Positions 1 through 5,655 of a stretch of DNA of 14,899 nt are shown piece by piece. The stretch's first letter is position 1. Each line of letters opens with the position of its first letter. The notes beneath the pieces were generated by a model. That model did not search any database. It was not told the DNA's origin and worked only from the letters and a program-made list of their open reading frames with translations. A program made the translations under genes and the position numbers. Source of the stretch: Candidatus Moranbacteria bacterium CG_4_8_14_3_um_filter_41_13 (lineage in GTDB: Bacteria > Patescibacteriota > Minisyncoccia > Moranbacterales > UBA1568); contig PFHN01000074.1 of NCBI GenBank assembly GCA_002782305.1, forward strand, positions 1 through 14,899. Direction: 5' to 3'.

Positions 1-1
1 A

Positions 2-79
2 CTAGAGACCTTACGAAAAGGACTAACCGCAAAAGATTATGAATTGTTTATAATTTTGACGCACTCTACCCCAAGATAA
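2..79 (+). CDS. C-terminal end of an unidentified protein (5' partial)
   Basis: An open frame enters from the left edge and stops at TAA 77-79, giving about 25 residues with a mixed helical and hydrophobic composition (begins LETLRKGL, contains YELFIILTHS). The other two + frames close early in this stretch, and a strong terminator follows 34 bases later, which fits the end of a transcription unit. The piece is too short to assign to a family. It could also be chance reading of a non-coding 3' region. Confidence 0.4.
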   Translation, partial: LETLRKGLTAKDYELFIILTHSTPR

Positions 80-112
80 AGGAATTTCTTCAGGTAGTAC
101 TGTAAGACATTG

Positions 113-137
113 AAACCCATCGCAAGATGGGTTTTTT
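113..137 (+). terminator. Intrinsic terminator of the upstream unit
   Basis: A 9-bp perfect stem (AAACCCATC / GATGGGTTT) closes a GCAA tetraloop and runs straight into a T tract. It ends the gene entering from the left edge and separates it from the SET gene. Confidence 0.88.
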
Positions 138-150
138 TGTTTTTTATCCC

Positions 151-179
151 TTGATAGTTTCCATATTTCAAGGTATGAT
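151..179 (+). promoter_or_regulatory. Possible upstream promoter for the SET gene
   Basis: TTGATA (151-156) and TATGAT (174-179) are separated by 17 bases, the ideal spacing for a housekeeping sigma-70 type promoter, giving a start near 186 and a leader of about 60 bases. A second, perfect TATAAT box lies nearer the gene (236-241), so there may be two promoters or only one of them may be used. Confidence 0.5.
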
Positions 180-235
180 AGGTTTTAGGTCAAATTGTCC
201 AATATGGGCGATTTTTTGTTTTCGTGTATGAGAAA

Positions 236-241
236 TATAAT
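236..241 (+). promoter_or_regulatory. -10 box placed for a leaderless SET mRNA
   Basis: A perfect TATAAT is followed by exactly six bases and then ATG 248, so transcription would begin at or next to the start codon. No clear -35 is seen, only a T-rich stretch at 212-218. The same arrangement recurs before several other genes in this window. Confidence 0.5.
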
Positions 242-247
242 TACTCT

Positions 248-646
248 ATGAATCAAGTGCGAGAAAAAAATGTATTTGTAAAAGTCAAACGGTCCTCGGC
301 TGGTCTTGGACTCTTTGCTGTGGTGCCGATGAATAAGGGCACAACGATTATTGAATACATAGGAGAGCGCATTTCTGTGGTAGAGGGGAATCTGCGAAAT
401 AACCGCTATATTTTCAATGTGAGTAGCCGCATCGATATTGATGGCAGTCCGCGTTACAATACCGCTCGTTATATCAATCATTCATGTAAGCCAAACTGTG
501 AAGCCATCAATCGTCGTGGACGAGTCTTCATTGTTGCGAAGAAAAATATCAAAGCAGGCGAGGAACGTCATTATAATTATGGGCAGAATTATTTTGAAGG
601 ACTGATCGCGGTGCATGGTTGCCTCTGCGCCAAGTGCACTGTTTAG
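248..646 (+). CDS. Small SET-domain protein (putative protein-lysine methyltransferase)
   Basis: SET domains transfer a methyl group from S-adenosylmethionine to lysine side chains. Nearly the whole 132-residue protein is the domain. The motifs appear in order: GLGLFA (the G-x-G turn near the N-terminus), EYIGE, RYINHSCKPNC (the NHS motif of the cofactor pocket) and EERHYNYG (replacing the usual E-x-x-x-Y-D-Y, with the catalytic tyrosine present). It ends in HGCLCAKC, a post-SET-like cysteine cluster that, with the cysteines of NHSCKPNC, could bind zinc. I chose ATG 248 because a TATAAT box sits six bases before it. An in-frame GTG at 224 would add eight residues, and neither start has a Shine-Dalgarno site. 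It stands alone between two terminators, so context gives no substrate. Bacterial homologues are known, but the target is unknown here. Confidence 0.85.
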   Translation: MNQVREKNVFVKVKRSSAGLGLFAVVPMNKGTTIIEYIGERISVVEGNLRNNRYIFNVSSRIDIDGSPRYNTARYINHSCKPNCEAINRRGRVFIVAKKNIKAGEERHYNYGQNYFEGLIAVHGCLCAKCTV

Positions 647-690
647 AGAATATTCTCTTTTTCTGAAACATCCTTTGTTAGGATGTTTTT
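645..690 (+). terminator. Terminator after the SET gene (two hairpins)
   Basis: A 14-bp perfect palindrome (645-658) overlaps the stop codon and runs into five T's. It is followed by a second hairpin with a 9-bp stem AAACATCCT / AGGATGTTT (666-674 and 680-688), loop TTGTT, and a T tract. The second one is the clear intrinsic terminator. Confidence 0.8.
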
Positions 691-754
691 TGTTTTCTAT
701 TTGGTGTTACTCCCGAGAATGAAAGAAAATGATAGGCAGAAGAGTAGTAGAAGT

Positions 755-794
755 AGAGATGTCGCGCAATCTCTTTTAATAAAAGTAATACTGT
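755..794 (+). promoter_or_regulatory. Putative promoter and inverted repeat before the secreted protein
   Basis: TACTGT (789-794) fits a TANNNT -10 box and lies six bases before ATG 801, so the mRNA would be leaderless. No housekeeping -35 is seen. Instead there is an inverted repeat AGAGAT-N8-ATCTCT (755-774) at about -46 to -27, which could be an operator or part of an ECF-type promoter. Control by the ECF factor encoded downstream is an inference from position only. Confidence 0.4.
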
Positions 795-800
795 AAATAT

Positions 801-1181
801 ATGAACAAAACAACATTAGGATTGGGTGCACTCGCACTATTGGTCGGAGTAGCAGGTATTTCTACCGTTGCTTCCGCTTATAGAGGGGATAGTACGGTCA
901 AAGGACCAAACTATACCGAAGAACGGCACGAAGCTATGGAGAAAGCTTTCGAAAGCGGGGATTATAACGCTTGGAAGAGCTTGATGGGAGAAAGGGGTAA
1001 TATGACTCGTGTTATCAATCAGGATAACTTTGCAAAATTTGCCGAGGCGCATGAGCTCTCTGAAGAAGGGAAAACTGCTGAAGCACAAAAGATACGAGAG
1101 GAACTTGGTCTTGGACTGCATAACGGTTCTGGACAAGGAAGGGGCCAGCATGCAGGTGCAGGCAGAGGTATGAATCGTTAA
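801..1181 (+). CDS. Small secreted helical protein with glycine-rich tail, next to an ECF sigma factor
   Basis: The 126-residue product has a signal peptide (basic MNKTT, hydrophobic residues 6-22, likely cleavage after A-S-A at 24-26). The mature part is charged and helical, with a core rich in acidic and aromatic residues (DYNAWKSL, NQDNFAKFAEAH) and a tail rich in Gly, Arg, Gln and His (about 108-126). I know of similar small secreted proteins beside ECF sigma factors in Patescibacteria, but no function has been assigned. It has no lipobox and no cysteine. An extracytoplasmic sensor or stress protein, loosely like the Spy/CpxP type, is possible, but no LTxxQ motif is seen. It lies 82 bases before the sigma gene with a large palindrome between them. 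The ATG is set by the -10 box six bases upstream, and there is no Shine-Dalgarno site. Confidence 0.75.
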   Translation: MNKTTLGLGALALLVGVAGISTVASAYRGDSTVKGPNYTEERHEAMEKAFESGDYNAWKSLMGERGNMTRVINQDNFAKFAEAHELSEEGKTAEAQKIREELGLGLHNGSGQGRGQHAGAGRGMNR

Positions 1182-1197
1182 ACGCATCATTCCTGAA

Positions 1198-1235
1198 ATC
1201 GCACGACTCCGATATATATCGGAGTTTCGTGTGAT
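1198..1235 (+). promoter_or_regulatory. Long hairpin with a 20-bp perfect palindrome
   Basis: Bases 1206-1225 form a perfect palindrome (ACTCCGATAT and its complement). The arms extend outward as ATCGCACG / CGTGTGAT with a small bulge, so the whole 38 bases can fold into one long hairpin. No T tract follows, so it is not a standard intrinsic terminator. It lies 17 bases past the stop of the secreted-protein gene and ends 16 bases before the -10 box of the sigma gene. It could be an operator for a dimeric regulator, an mRNA 3'-end stabiliser, or both. Confidence 0.7.
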
Positions 1236-1248
1236 AGAGGGGAATATC

Positions 1249-1257
1249 TGATAGAAT
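1249..1257 (+). promoter_or_regulatory. Extended -10 promoter of the ECF sigma operon
   Basis: TG-A-TAGAAT is a full extended -10 element, which can work without a good -35. The hexamer ends six bases before ATG 1264, predicting a leaderless mRNA. There is no Shine-Dalgarno site. Confidence 0.55.
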
Positions 1258-1263
1258 GACGTT

Positions 1264-1809
1264 ATGGAACAAAATACTGAAAATCTTTCTGATGAAGAAG
1301 TGGTGCAAAAGGTACGGTCCTTTGATCAAGAACTCTATGCTGTGATCGTCGATCGTTACCAAGGGAAACTGCTTCGGTATGCCTTAAGTCTGATCAAAGA
1401 CGAACAACAGTCTCTTGATGTTGTTCAGGAATCGTTCATCAAGGCTTTTGTCAATCTTCAGGGTTTCGATACGAAGAAAAAATTTTCGAGTTGGATATAC
1501 CGCATCGTTCATAATGAAGCGATGAATATCATAAAAAAATATCATAAAGAAACGCCACTGCTCGATGGTATTGATTTCCCGAGCGATGAAAATATTGAAG
1601 ATGATTTCACCAAACAAGAAATCACTGATGCGGTGAAAAAATGTTTACGTGAGATACCACTTCTCTATTCAGAGCCACTCGAGCTCCGGTACGTCGAAGA
1701 GAAATCATATGAAGAGATCAGTGATATATTGCATATCCCTCTCGGGACTGTCGCCATTCGTATCAGTCGAGCTAAAAAAGTAATGAAACGCGTATGTCAG
1801 AAGAATTAA
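1264..1809 (+). CDS. RNA polymerase ECF-type sigma factor (sigma-70 family)
   Basis: ECF sigma factors direct RNA polymerase to a small set of promoters, often for envelope stress, and are usually held by a membrane anti-sigma factor. The 181-residue length and two-domain plan fit. Region 2 is at about 24-93, with DVVQESFIKAF (52-62) in the core-binding segment and FSSWIYRIVHNEAMN (74-88) in the -10 recognition and melting segment. Region 4 is at about 120-176, with the helix-turn-helix SYEEISDILHIPLGTVAIRI followed by SRAKKVMKR. The reading frame overlaps the next gene by 16 bases, so the two proteins are probably made in linked amounts. Region 1.1 and region 3 are absent, as expected for this class. 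The family call is firm, but the subgroup and regulon are not known. Confidence 0.95.
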   Translation: MEQNTENLSDEEVVQKVRSFDQELYAVIVDRYQGKLLRYALSLIKDEQQSLDVVQESFIKAFVNLQGFDTKKKFSSWIYRIVHNEAMNIIKKYHKETPLLDGIDFPSDENIEDDFTKQEITDAVKKCLREIPLLYSEPLELRYVEEKSYEEISDILHIPLGTVAIRISRAKKVMKRVCQKN

Positions 1810-2288
1810 AGAGTGTAACGAGAAATGTGATGGAGAGAATTCATCATGAAAAAATAACGATGCGACCGAGAATATATTTTATTTTTGGTTCAGTGCTTAC
1901 TTTCATTGGACTCACCGCCTCGATTCTGACTTCGGTATTCCTTTTTAGCTTGCTTCGTTTCTCTCTTCGGTCTCATGGTCCGATGGGTGCATACAGATGG
2001 GAACAGCTTGTTTCCAATTTTCCGTGGTGGGCGCTTTTTGTTGCTCTTTTTGGTCTGATACTCGGTATTTGGCTTCTTCGTCGATATGAGTTTTCATATA
2101 AAATGAATTTTAGGGTCATTGCACTGGGATTTATTCTGGCTATCATAGCAACTGGATTCGTACTTGATATGACAGGGCTCAGTGATGTGCTCTCTCGTCA
2201 AGGACCGATGAAGGGAATAATGCGACCTTCTTCGTCAGATGATATGTTTAGGCCAGGCTCTTCGTTTGGTGGTTTCTATAATAAATAG
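1794..2288 (+). CDS. Three-helix membrane protein, probable anti-sigma factor
   Basis: A 164-residue protein with a short basic N-terminus (about 27 residues, ending in KITMRPRIYF) and three predicted membrane helices at about 28-53, 77-95 and 105-125, then a polar tail of about 38 residues. The positive-inside rule puts the N-terminus in the cytoplasm, where it could hold the sigma factor, and the tail outside. It starts inside the last codons of the ECF gene (16-base overlap, different frame), the usual place for a cognate anti-sigma factor. The zinc-type H-x3-C-x2-C anti-sigma motif is absent and the protein has no cysteine, so it belongs to another class. The role comes from position and topology, not from a recognised domain. 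Start ATG 1794 is the only early one that keeps the coupling. Confidence 0.7.
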   Translation: MSEELKSVTRNVMERIHHEKITMRPRIYFIFGSVLTFIGLTASILTSVFLFSLLRFSLRSHGPMGAYRWEQLVSNFPWWALFVALFGLILGIWLLRRYEFSYKMNFRVIALGFILAIIATGFVLDMTGLSDVLSRQGPMKGIMRPSSSDDMFRPGSSFGGFYNK

Positions 2289-2300
2289 TAGGAAATAATT

Positions 2301-3203
2301 ATGAAAATAATAAAAAATGTAGGGGTTGTTGAGAGAGTAATCCGATTTGTGCTTGCAGAAGTATTTTTTCTTGGTGCATTTTTCTTTGTATCACCTGTGC
2401 TCGGCATGGTACTGTATGGAATCTCGCTTATTTTATTGGTAACAGCTTTCATAGGCTTTTGTCCTCTTTATACGGTACTGCATATCGGCATGACGAAGAA
2501 CTATACCGAATTTCATAAACGATCGATTGTTGTTATTGCAACTCTCCTTGTAGTGATGCTTTTGGGTGGCGCATATGCGAGTCATTTTTTCACAAAGAAA
2601 ATATTCATTGAAGATTTCAACGCTATGAATGTTTCTTATAAACAAACACTCTTTGAAACTGGACAAGGAAAAAGGACTGAGTCTGTGAATAATTATCAGT
2701 CGTTAGTTTCTGCGTATGCGAAATTTGAAAAGAAATATACATCTTATACCCCGTATGTTTTTCGTGGTGATGCCCAGTTCACCGAGGATCTGTATGCTAT
2801 AGGTGATATTATCGAGGGTGTACGTACAAATGTGGAGTCAGGAGATCTCAAAATAGCTCATCTGGAACTCGAGAAGGTGAGGCCTATTACACAAGAATTA
2901 TTTAAGCGCAATGGTTTTTCTCTGCTTGCTATCGTGCTGATGGATTTTCATGATTCTATGGAGAAAGTTGTTGATCCTGCGAGCGCCAAAGACAAAGAAG
3001 GTGTGATTCGTGCTTATGAGGAGGCAAATGCGAAACTGATGGCAGTAGAACAGATTACTGATGATGATGCAGAAATTCAAGCTATCAGAACGAATCTTGA
3101 TGCAGTCTTGCAATTAGCTAAAGACAATAATCTTGAAGCATTGCCAGCCAAAGGAGCAGAGCTCAAAAGTAGCTTTGTAAAGGTATATCTGAAGAGGGGG
3201 TAG
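2301..3203 (+). CDS. DUF2892 membrane protein fused to a helical extracytoplasmic domain
   Basis: Residues 3-65 match the DUF2892 (YgaP-type membrane) family: NVGVVERVIRFVLAE, two membrane helices, then GFCPLYTVLHIG. A third hydrophobic helix (about 75-97) follows, and residues 105-300 are a soluble, helix-rich domain expected outside the membrane. That domain may be two related halves: a segment with ESGDLKIAHLELEKVRP ending RNG (about 175-205) resembles one with DNNLEALPAKGAELK ending KRG (about 265-300). This recalls four-helix bundles, but no heme motif (CxxCH) is present and I do not recognise a named family. It lies 12 bases after the putative anti-sigma gene, with an AGGA ribosome site before ATG, so it is the third gene of the sigma operon. 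Function unknown, perhaps envelope sensing or stabilisation. Confidence 0.8.
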   Translation: MKIIKNVGVVERVIRFVLAEVFFLGAFFFVSPVLGMVLYGISLILLVTAFIGFCPLYTVLHIGMTKNYTEFHKRSIVVIATLLVVMLLGGAYASHFFTKKIFIEDFNAMNVSYKQTLFETGQGKRTESVNNYQSLVSAYAKFEKKYTSYTPYVFRGDAQFTEDLYAIGDIIEGVRTNVESGDLKIAHLELEKVRPITQELFKRNGFSLLAIVLMDFHDSMEKVVDPASAKDKEGVIRAYEEANAKLMAVEQITDDDAEIQAIRTNLDAVLQLAKDNNLEALPAKGAELKSSFVKVYLKRG

Positions 3204-3232
3204 GTTGATAGAGAGGAAGAGGAATTGAGGAG

Positions 3233-3262
3233 AAAGGGTTAGTTCTTTGGGACTAGCCCTTT
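3233..3262 (+). terminator. Hairpin ending the sigma operon
   Basis: An 11-bp stem with one G-U pair (AAAGGGTTAGT / ACTAGCCCTTT) encloses an 8-base loop. The T tract is short (CCCTTT then C), so termination may be partial. The loop overlaps the weak -35 region of the promoter for the next gene. Confidence 0.65.
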
Positions 3263-3273
3263 CGTAGTATAAT
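3247..3273 (+). promoter_or_regulatory. Promoter for the small DUF2892 gene and slipin
   Basis: A perfect TATAAT at 3268-3273 is preceded by TTGGGA (3247-3252) at a short 15-base spacing, so the -10 is strong and the -35 doubtful. The transcript would begin near 3280, about 20 bases before ATG 3301. Confidence 0.5.
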
Positions 3274-3300
3274 AACGTTGTAATCTATAAGTAAAAAACT

Positions 3301-3501
3301 ATGAAACATAACGTCGGTGGCGTTGATAGAATAGTACGTTTGGTAGTTGGGGTCATACTTGTTTTGGCTGGTTTTTCTCTGGCGAAGTGGTGGCTGATGA
3401 TCATCGGAGGCATTGTCTTCTTGACTGGACTGATGCGTTTCTGCGGACTGTATACACTCCTCGGAATGTCGACCTGTCCCCTCGAAACTCCTAAGCAGTA
3501 A
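3301..3501 (+). CDS. DUF2892 (YgaP-like) small inner-membrane protein
   Basis: The 66 residues are a complete DUF2892 domain: NVGGVDRIVRLVVGVILV, a second membrane helix (about 30-45), and the signature RFCGLYTLLGMSTC at 47-59. The family often stands alone or next to rhodanese domains as in YgaP, and its biochemical role is poorly known. The two cysteines (48 and 59) near the membrane edge are typical. It is a paralogue of the N-terminal part of the protein encoded at 2301. The slipin gene starts 11 bases after its stop, so the two are one transcription unit. No Shine-Dalgarno site precedes the ATG. Confidence 0.88.
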   Translation: MKHNVGGVDRIVRLVVGVILVLAGFSLAKWWLMIIGGIVFLTGLMRFCGLYTLLGMSTCPLETPKQ

Positions 3502-3512
3502 TCGGAGGCTGT

Positions 3513-4391
3513 ATGAATCTCAATCTTCCTAATCGTGATGCGGAAAAAATCAAAGAATCAATTGAGAAAATCCAAACTCCTTTTGTCCTCATTTTTCTTT
3601 TTATTGTTCTTTCCGGACCATTTTTTACTTATTTAAACACACTTCAAATTATGGGGACTTTTTTTCTTATTCTTGCCGTGATGATAATACTTGTTTCTAT
3701 TAAACAAATTAACCAGTATGAACGCGGTGTAAAGTTTACTATTGGGAAATTCACTGGTGAGATGGCGCCAGGATGGCGACTTATATTTCCGGTGATTCAA
3801 TCATATCAGAAGATTGATATGAGAGTGCGCGCTGTCGATGTGCCGAACCAAGAAGCGATTACCAAAGATAATATCTCTGTGACTGTGAACGCGGTTATTT
3901 ATTATCGTATCAGCTCCGCAAACAAAGCCATTCTCGAAGTGGAAAACGTCTATTATGCTGTTTCACAGCTCGCTCAGACAACGATGCGTAATGTTGTGGG
4001 AGAAGCCGATCTTGACCAGCTTCTTTCCAATCGCGATTCCATCGCAGAACGCATCCGGATCATTGTCGACAAAGCCACCGATGTATGGGGCGTCCAAGTG
4101 AACTCCGTTGAGCTCAAGGATGTGACGTTACCAGAAGAGATGAAACGTGTCATTGGCAAGCAAGCAGAAGCCGAGCGAGAAAAACGAGCCGTTATTATCA
4201 AAGCAGAAGGCGAAGTGATTGCAGCAGAGAATTTGGCGAAAGCAGCAACAACTCTTTCTTCTGCCAATGGAGCTCTGCATCTCCGTACATTAAATACGCT
4301 CAATGATCTTTCATCAGATCAATCGAACACCGTTATTTTTGCCCTTCCTGTGGAAGTCCTTCGTGCCTTTGAGAGAATGGGGAATAAGTAA
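3513..4391 (+). CDS. Slipin / stomatin-like SPFH (band 7) membrane protein
   Basis: SPFH proteins form large rings or patches in the membrane and organise membrane proteins and proteases. Residues 1-20 are charged. Two hydrophobic segments follow at about 23-42 and 47-65. The SPFH domain starts at QYERGVKFTIGKF (68-80), with the stomatin hallmarks PGWRLIFPV, KIDMRVRAVDVP, TKDNISVTVNAVIYYRI and GVQVNSVELKDVTLPEEMKR up to about 212. A helical stretch rich in Ala, Glu and Lys (KQAEAEREKRAVIIKAEGE, 216-234) then leads to the C-terminal VIFALPVEVLRAF. Length (292) and order fit slipins. A clear GGAGG (3504-3508) lies four bases before ATG. No NfeD partner gene is seen, though NfeD often accompanies slipins. 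Its place after the ECF and DUF2892 genes suggests a role in the envelope. Confidence 0.93.
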   Translation: MNLNLPNRDAEKIKESIEKIQTPFVLIFLFIVLSGPFFTYLNTLQIMGTFFLILAVMIILVSIKQINQYERGVKFTIGKFTGEMAPGWRLIFPVIQSYQKIDMRVRAVDVPNQEAITKDNISVTVNAVIYYRISSANKAILEVENVYYAVSQLAQTTMRNVVGEADLDQLLSNRDSIAERIRIIVDKATDVWGVQVNSVELKDVTLPEEMKRVIGKQAEAEREKRAVIIKAEGEVIAAENLAKAATTLSSANGALHLRTLNTLNDLSSDQSNTVIFALPVEVLRAFERMGNK

Positions 4392-4415
4392 GGAAATAAT
4401 CGTTTTTTGGAAAGG

Positions 4416-4444
4416 AATCCCTTGCTTCTCCGTAAGGGATTTTT
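4416..4444 (+). terminator. Terminator after the slipin gene
   Basis: An 8-bp perfect stem AATCCCTT / AAGGGATT with a 10-base loop is followed by TTTTC and a T-rich stretch. It closes the DUF2892-slipin unit. Confidence 0.8.
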
Positions 4445-4474
4445 CTTTATATACATAAAAAAGAATATTTCTGA

Positions 4475-4503
4475 TTGACAAGGAGAGAAGACACGAGTAC
4501 TAT
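4475..4503 (+). promoter_or_regulatory. Strong promoter for the 4569 gene
   Basis: A perfect TTGACA (4475-4480) and TACTAT (4498-4503) have an ideal 17-base spacer. A TATAAT at 4501-4506 overlaps but would need a 20-base spacer. The transcript would start near 4510, leaving a leader of about 58 bases that holds a small hairpin (4516-4528) and the ribosome site. Confidence 0.75.
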
Positions 4504-4568
4504 AATAATCCATAGAAAGAAGATCTTTTTATGTTTTTTATGAGTACTCTTCAACGAAGGAGCAGAAA

Positions 4569-4955
4569 ATGAGTAAAGAATCTGGCAAGTCTACAGTGCA
4601 GTGGTTTGTGGAATGTGATGCGTTTACCAATGAGAGTATCGAACGAGAGCTTGCTTTACGTGGGATCGGTTATGACAGCATCAGTCGCTATCCTGATATG
4701 GTGGGTTCTGATGGAAAATCCCATGATGTTCTCCTGATTCCGAGTACATTCGTAAAAAAGCTCAAGTCAGCTCGTGTCAATGATAAGCGTTTTCGATTCC
4801 GTTTCTGGAAACGAAATGGCTCACGAGGCACGATGTATCCGGCAGATTTCGTGGAGAAGAAGCCTATCAGCGAAACAGAAAAATTTCGTGCCATTGCCAA
4901 GAGGCTGAGTGAAATTTCCATCGCGAAGAAACAGCGAGCGAAAGTCAAAAACTAA
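4569..4955 (+). CDS. Basic protein of unknown function
   Basis: I do not recognise this 128-residue protein. It has no signal peptide or membrane helix. The N-terminal half is mixed (QWFVECDAFTNESIERELALRGIGYDSI), the middle is very basic and aromatic (KLKSARVNDKRFRFRFWKRNGSRGTMYP, about 59-90), and the C-terminus is a charged helix (ETEKFRAIAKRLSEISIAKKQRAK). The composition suggests binding to nucleic acid, but no known motif supports that. It has the most canonical expression signals in the window: a TTGACA promoter, an AAGGAG ribosome site with 6-base spacing, and its own terminator. That suggests steady, perhaps high expression as a single gene. It faces the DUF1003 gene on the other strand. 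Confidence 0.75.
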   Translation: MSKESGKSTVQWFVECDAFTNESIERELALRGIGYDSISRYPDMVGSDGKSHDVLLIPSTFVKKLKSARVNDKRFRFRFWKRNGSRGTMYPADFVEKKPISETEKFRAIAKRLSEISIAKKQRAKVKN

Positions 4956-4980
4956 TCATTGGGCGTATTAAGTGTTCTGT

Positions 4981-5017
4981 ATATGAGGTATGTGAATCAC
5001 AGCCTCGTATTTTTTTT
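4981..5017 (+). terminator. Terminator between convergent genes
   Basis: The stem ATATGAGG / CCTCGTAT (one G-T pair) has an inner TGTG / CACA stem and is followed by eight T's that overlap the stop codon of the minus-strand gene. It works for the + strand gene ending at 4955. In the other direction no T tract follows. Confidence 0.8.
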
Positions 5018-5510
5018 ATTTCTTCTTATCTTCGAAGCTACGGATTTCTTGGAGAAGTTCTCTTAGGATGTTTTCGATGTGATAGATTTTTTCTTGTTCA
5101 CTTTGATGTTTGAGAGCCTTGCGCTCATCTTGTTTTCCAAGTTCGTCCACATCTTCGCTAATTTCTTCTACGTCTTCTTGGATATCATCGATGTCTTTGG
5201 AAATCTCCTCGACATCATCAGATATCTCCTCGACGTCTTTACTGACGGCAGTAAGTTTGTGTGCCTGATGATTGATAGTCATTTGAATGAAGATAGACAG
5301 GTAAATAGCTTCGAGAGAAACCGCTGTTGTGAGAATCAACATAATTTGATCAAAACCAAATCCGAACCATTGGAGTGAGAAAATACCCACAAAAAAACAG
5401 GTATGCACCACCAGGGAAAGTGGCGATCCAATATGCTTCGTGGTATGGAGTGCAAACCCCTCAAGAGAAGAGGAATGTTTTTCAACGTTTTTTTTGATGA
5501 GTTCTTTCAT
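5016..5510 (-). CDS. DUF1003-like membrane protein with heptad-repeat coiled coil
   Basis: Numbering here is from the longer possible start (TTG 5573, 185 residues). The membrane core HIGSPLSLVVHTCFFVGIF ... FDQIMLILTTAVSLEAIYLSIFIQM (about 48-100) has two helices and fits the DUF1003 type, which also resembles the low-affinity iron permease fold. No transport function can be claimed. Next come five consecutive seven-residue repeats of the form S-x-D-V-E-E-I (residues 111-145, bases 5139-5243), a strongly acidic coiled coil, then a charged helix. I chose ATG 5510 (164 residues) because a TATACT box ends six bases before it. TTG 5573 would add 21 basic residues but has no start signal. The acidic coil probably mediates oligomerisation or binds a partner in the cytoplasm. 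It is divergent from the flavin cassette. Confidence 0.82.
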   Translation of the reverse strand: MKELIKKNVEKHSSSLEGFALHTTKHIGSPLSLVVHTCFFVGIFSLQWFGFGFDQIMLILTTAVSLEAIYLSIFIQMTINHQAHKLTAVSKDVEEISDDVEEISKDIDDIQEDVEEISEDVDELGKQDERKALKHQSEQEKIYHIENILRELLQEIRSFEDKKK

Positions 5511-5516
5511 AGTGTG

Positions 5517-5545
5517 AGTATAGACGTTTTTGCTTCTTTTGAAAA
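5517..5545 (-). promoter_or_regulatory. Promoter for a leaderless DUF1003 mRNA
   Basis: Read on the minus strand, TTTTCA (5540-5545) and TATACT (5517-5522) are 17 bases apart, and the -10 ends six bases before ATG 5510. No Shine-Dalgarno site exists for this ATG. Confidence 0.5.
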
Positions 5546-5566
5546 GCTTGATGATCTTCTTTTTTA

Positions 5567-5641
5567 TTGACAAGTATTTTTTGGTTTATGTTTATATCTG
5601 CTTTGGCAGATTTTTCTTTTTTTTGTACATTGGTGTATACT
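5567..5641 (+). promoter_or_regulatory. Promoter region of the flavin cassette, with a hairpin and T tract
   Basis: Two promoter readings are possible. One is TTGACA (5567-5572) with TTTATA (5591-5596), an 18-base spacer. The other is TATACT (5636-5641), 14 bases before ATG 5656, with no clear -35. Between them lies ATCTGC-TTTG-GCAGAT (5596-5611), a perfect 6-bp hairpin followed by a long T run, which looks like an intrinsic terminator on the + strand although no + gene lies just upstream. If the first promoter is used, the RNA would start inside this hairpin. Confidence 0.45.
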
Positions 5642-5655
5642 AGAAACGTTTCAAA

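Noticed and set aside
837..1362. Minus-strand open frames opposite the secreted-protein and sigma genes
   Set aside because: They overlap well-supported + genes and show no domain or start signal.
5508..5573. TTG 5573 as start of the DUF1003 gene
   Set aside because: It has no ribosome site or nearby promoter, while ATG 5510 has a well-placed -10 box. It remains possible, since the extra residues are plausible.
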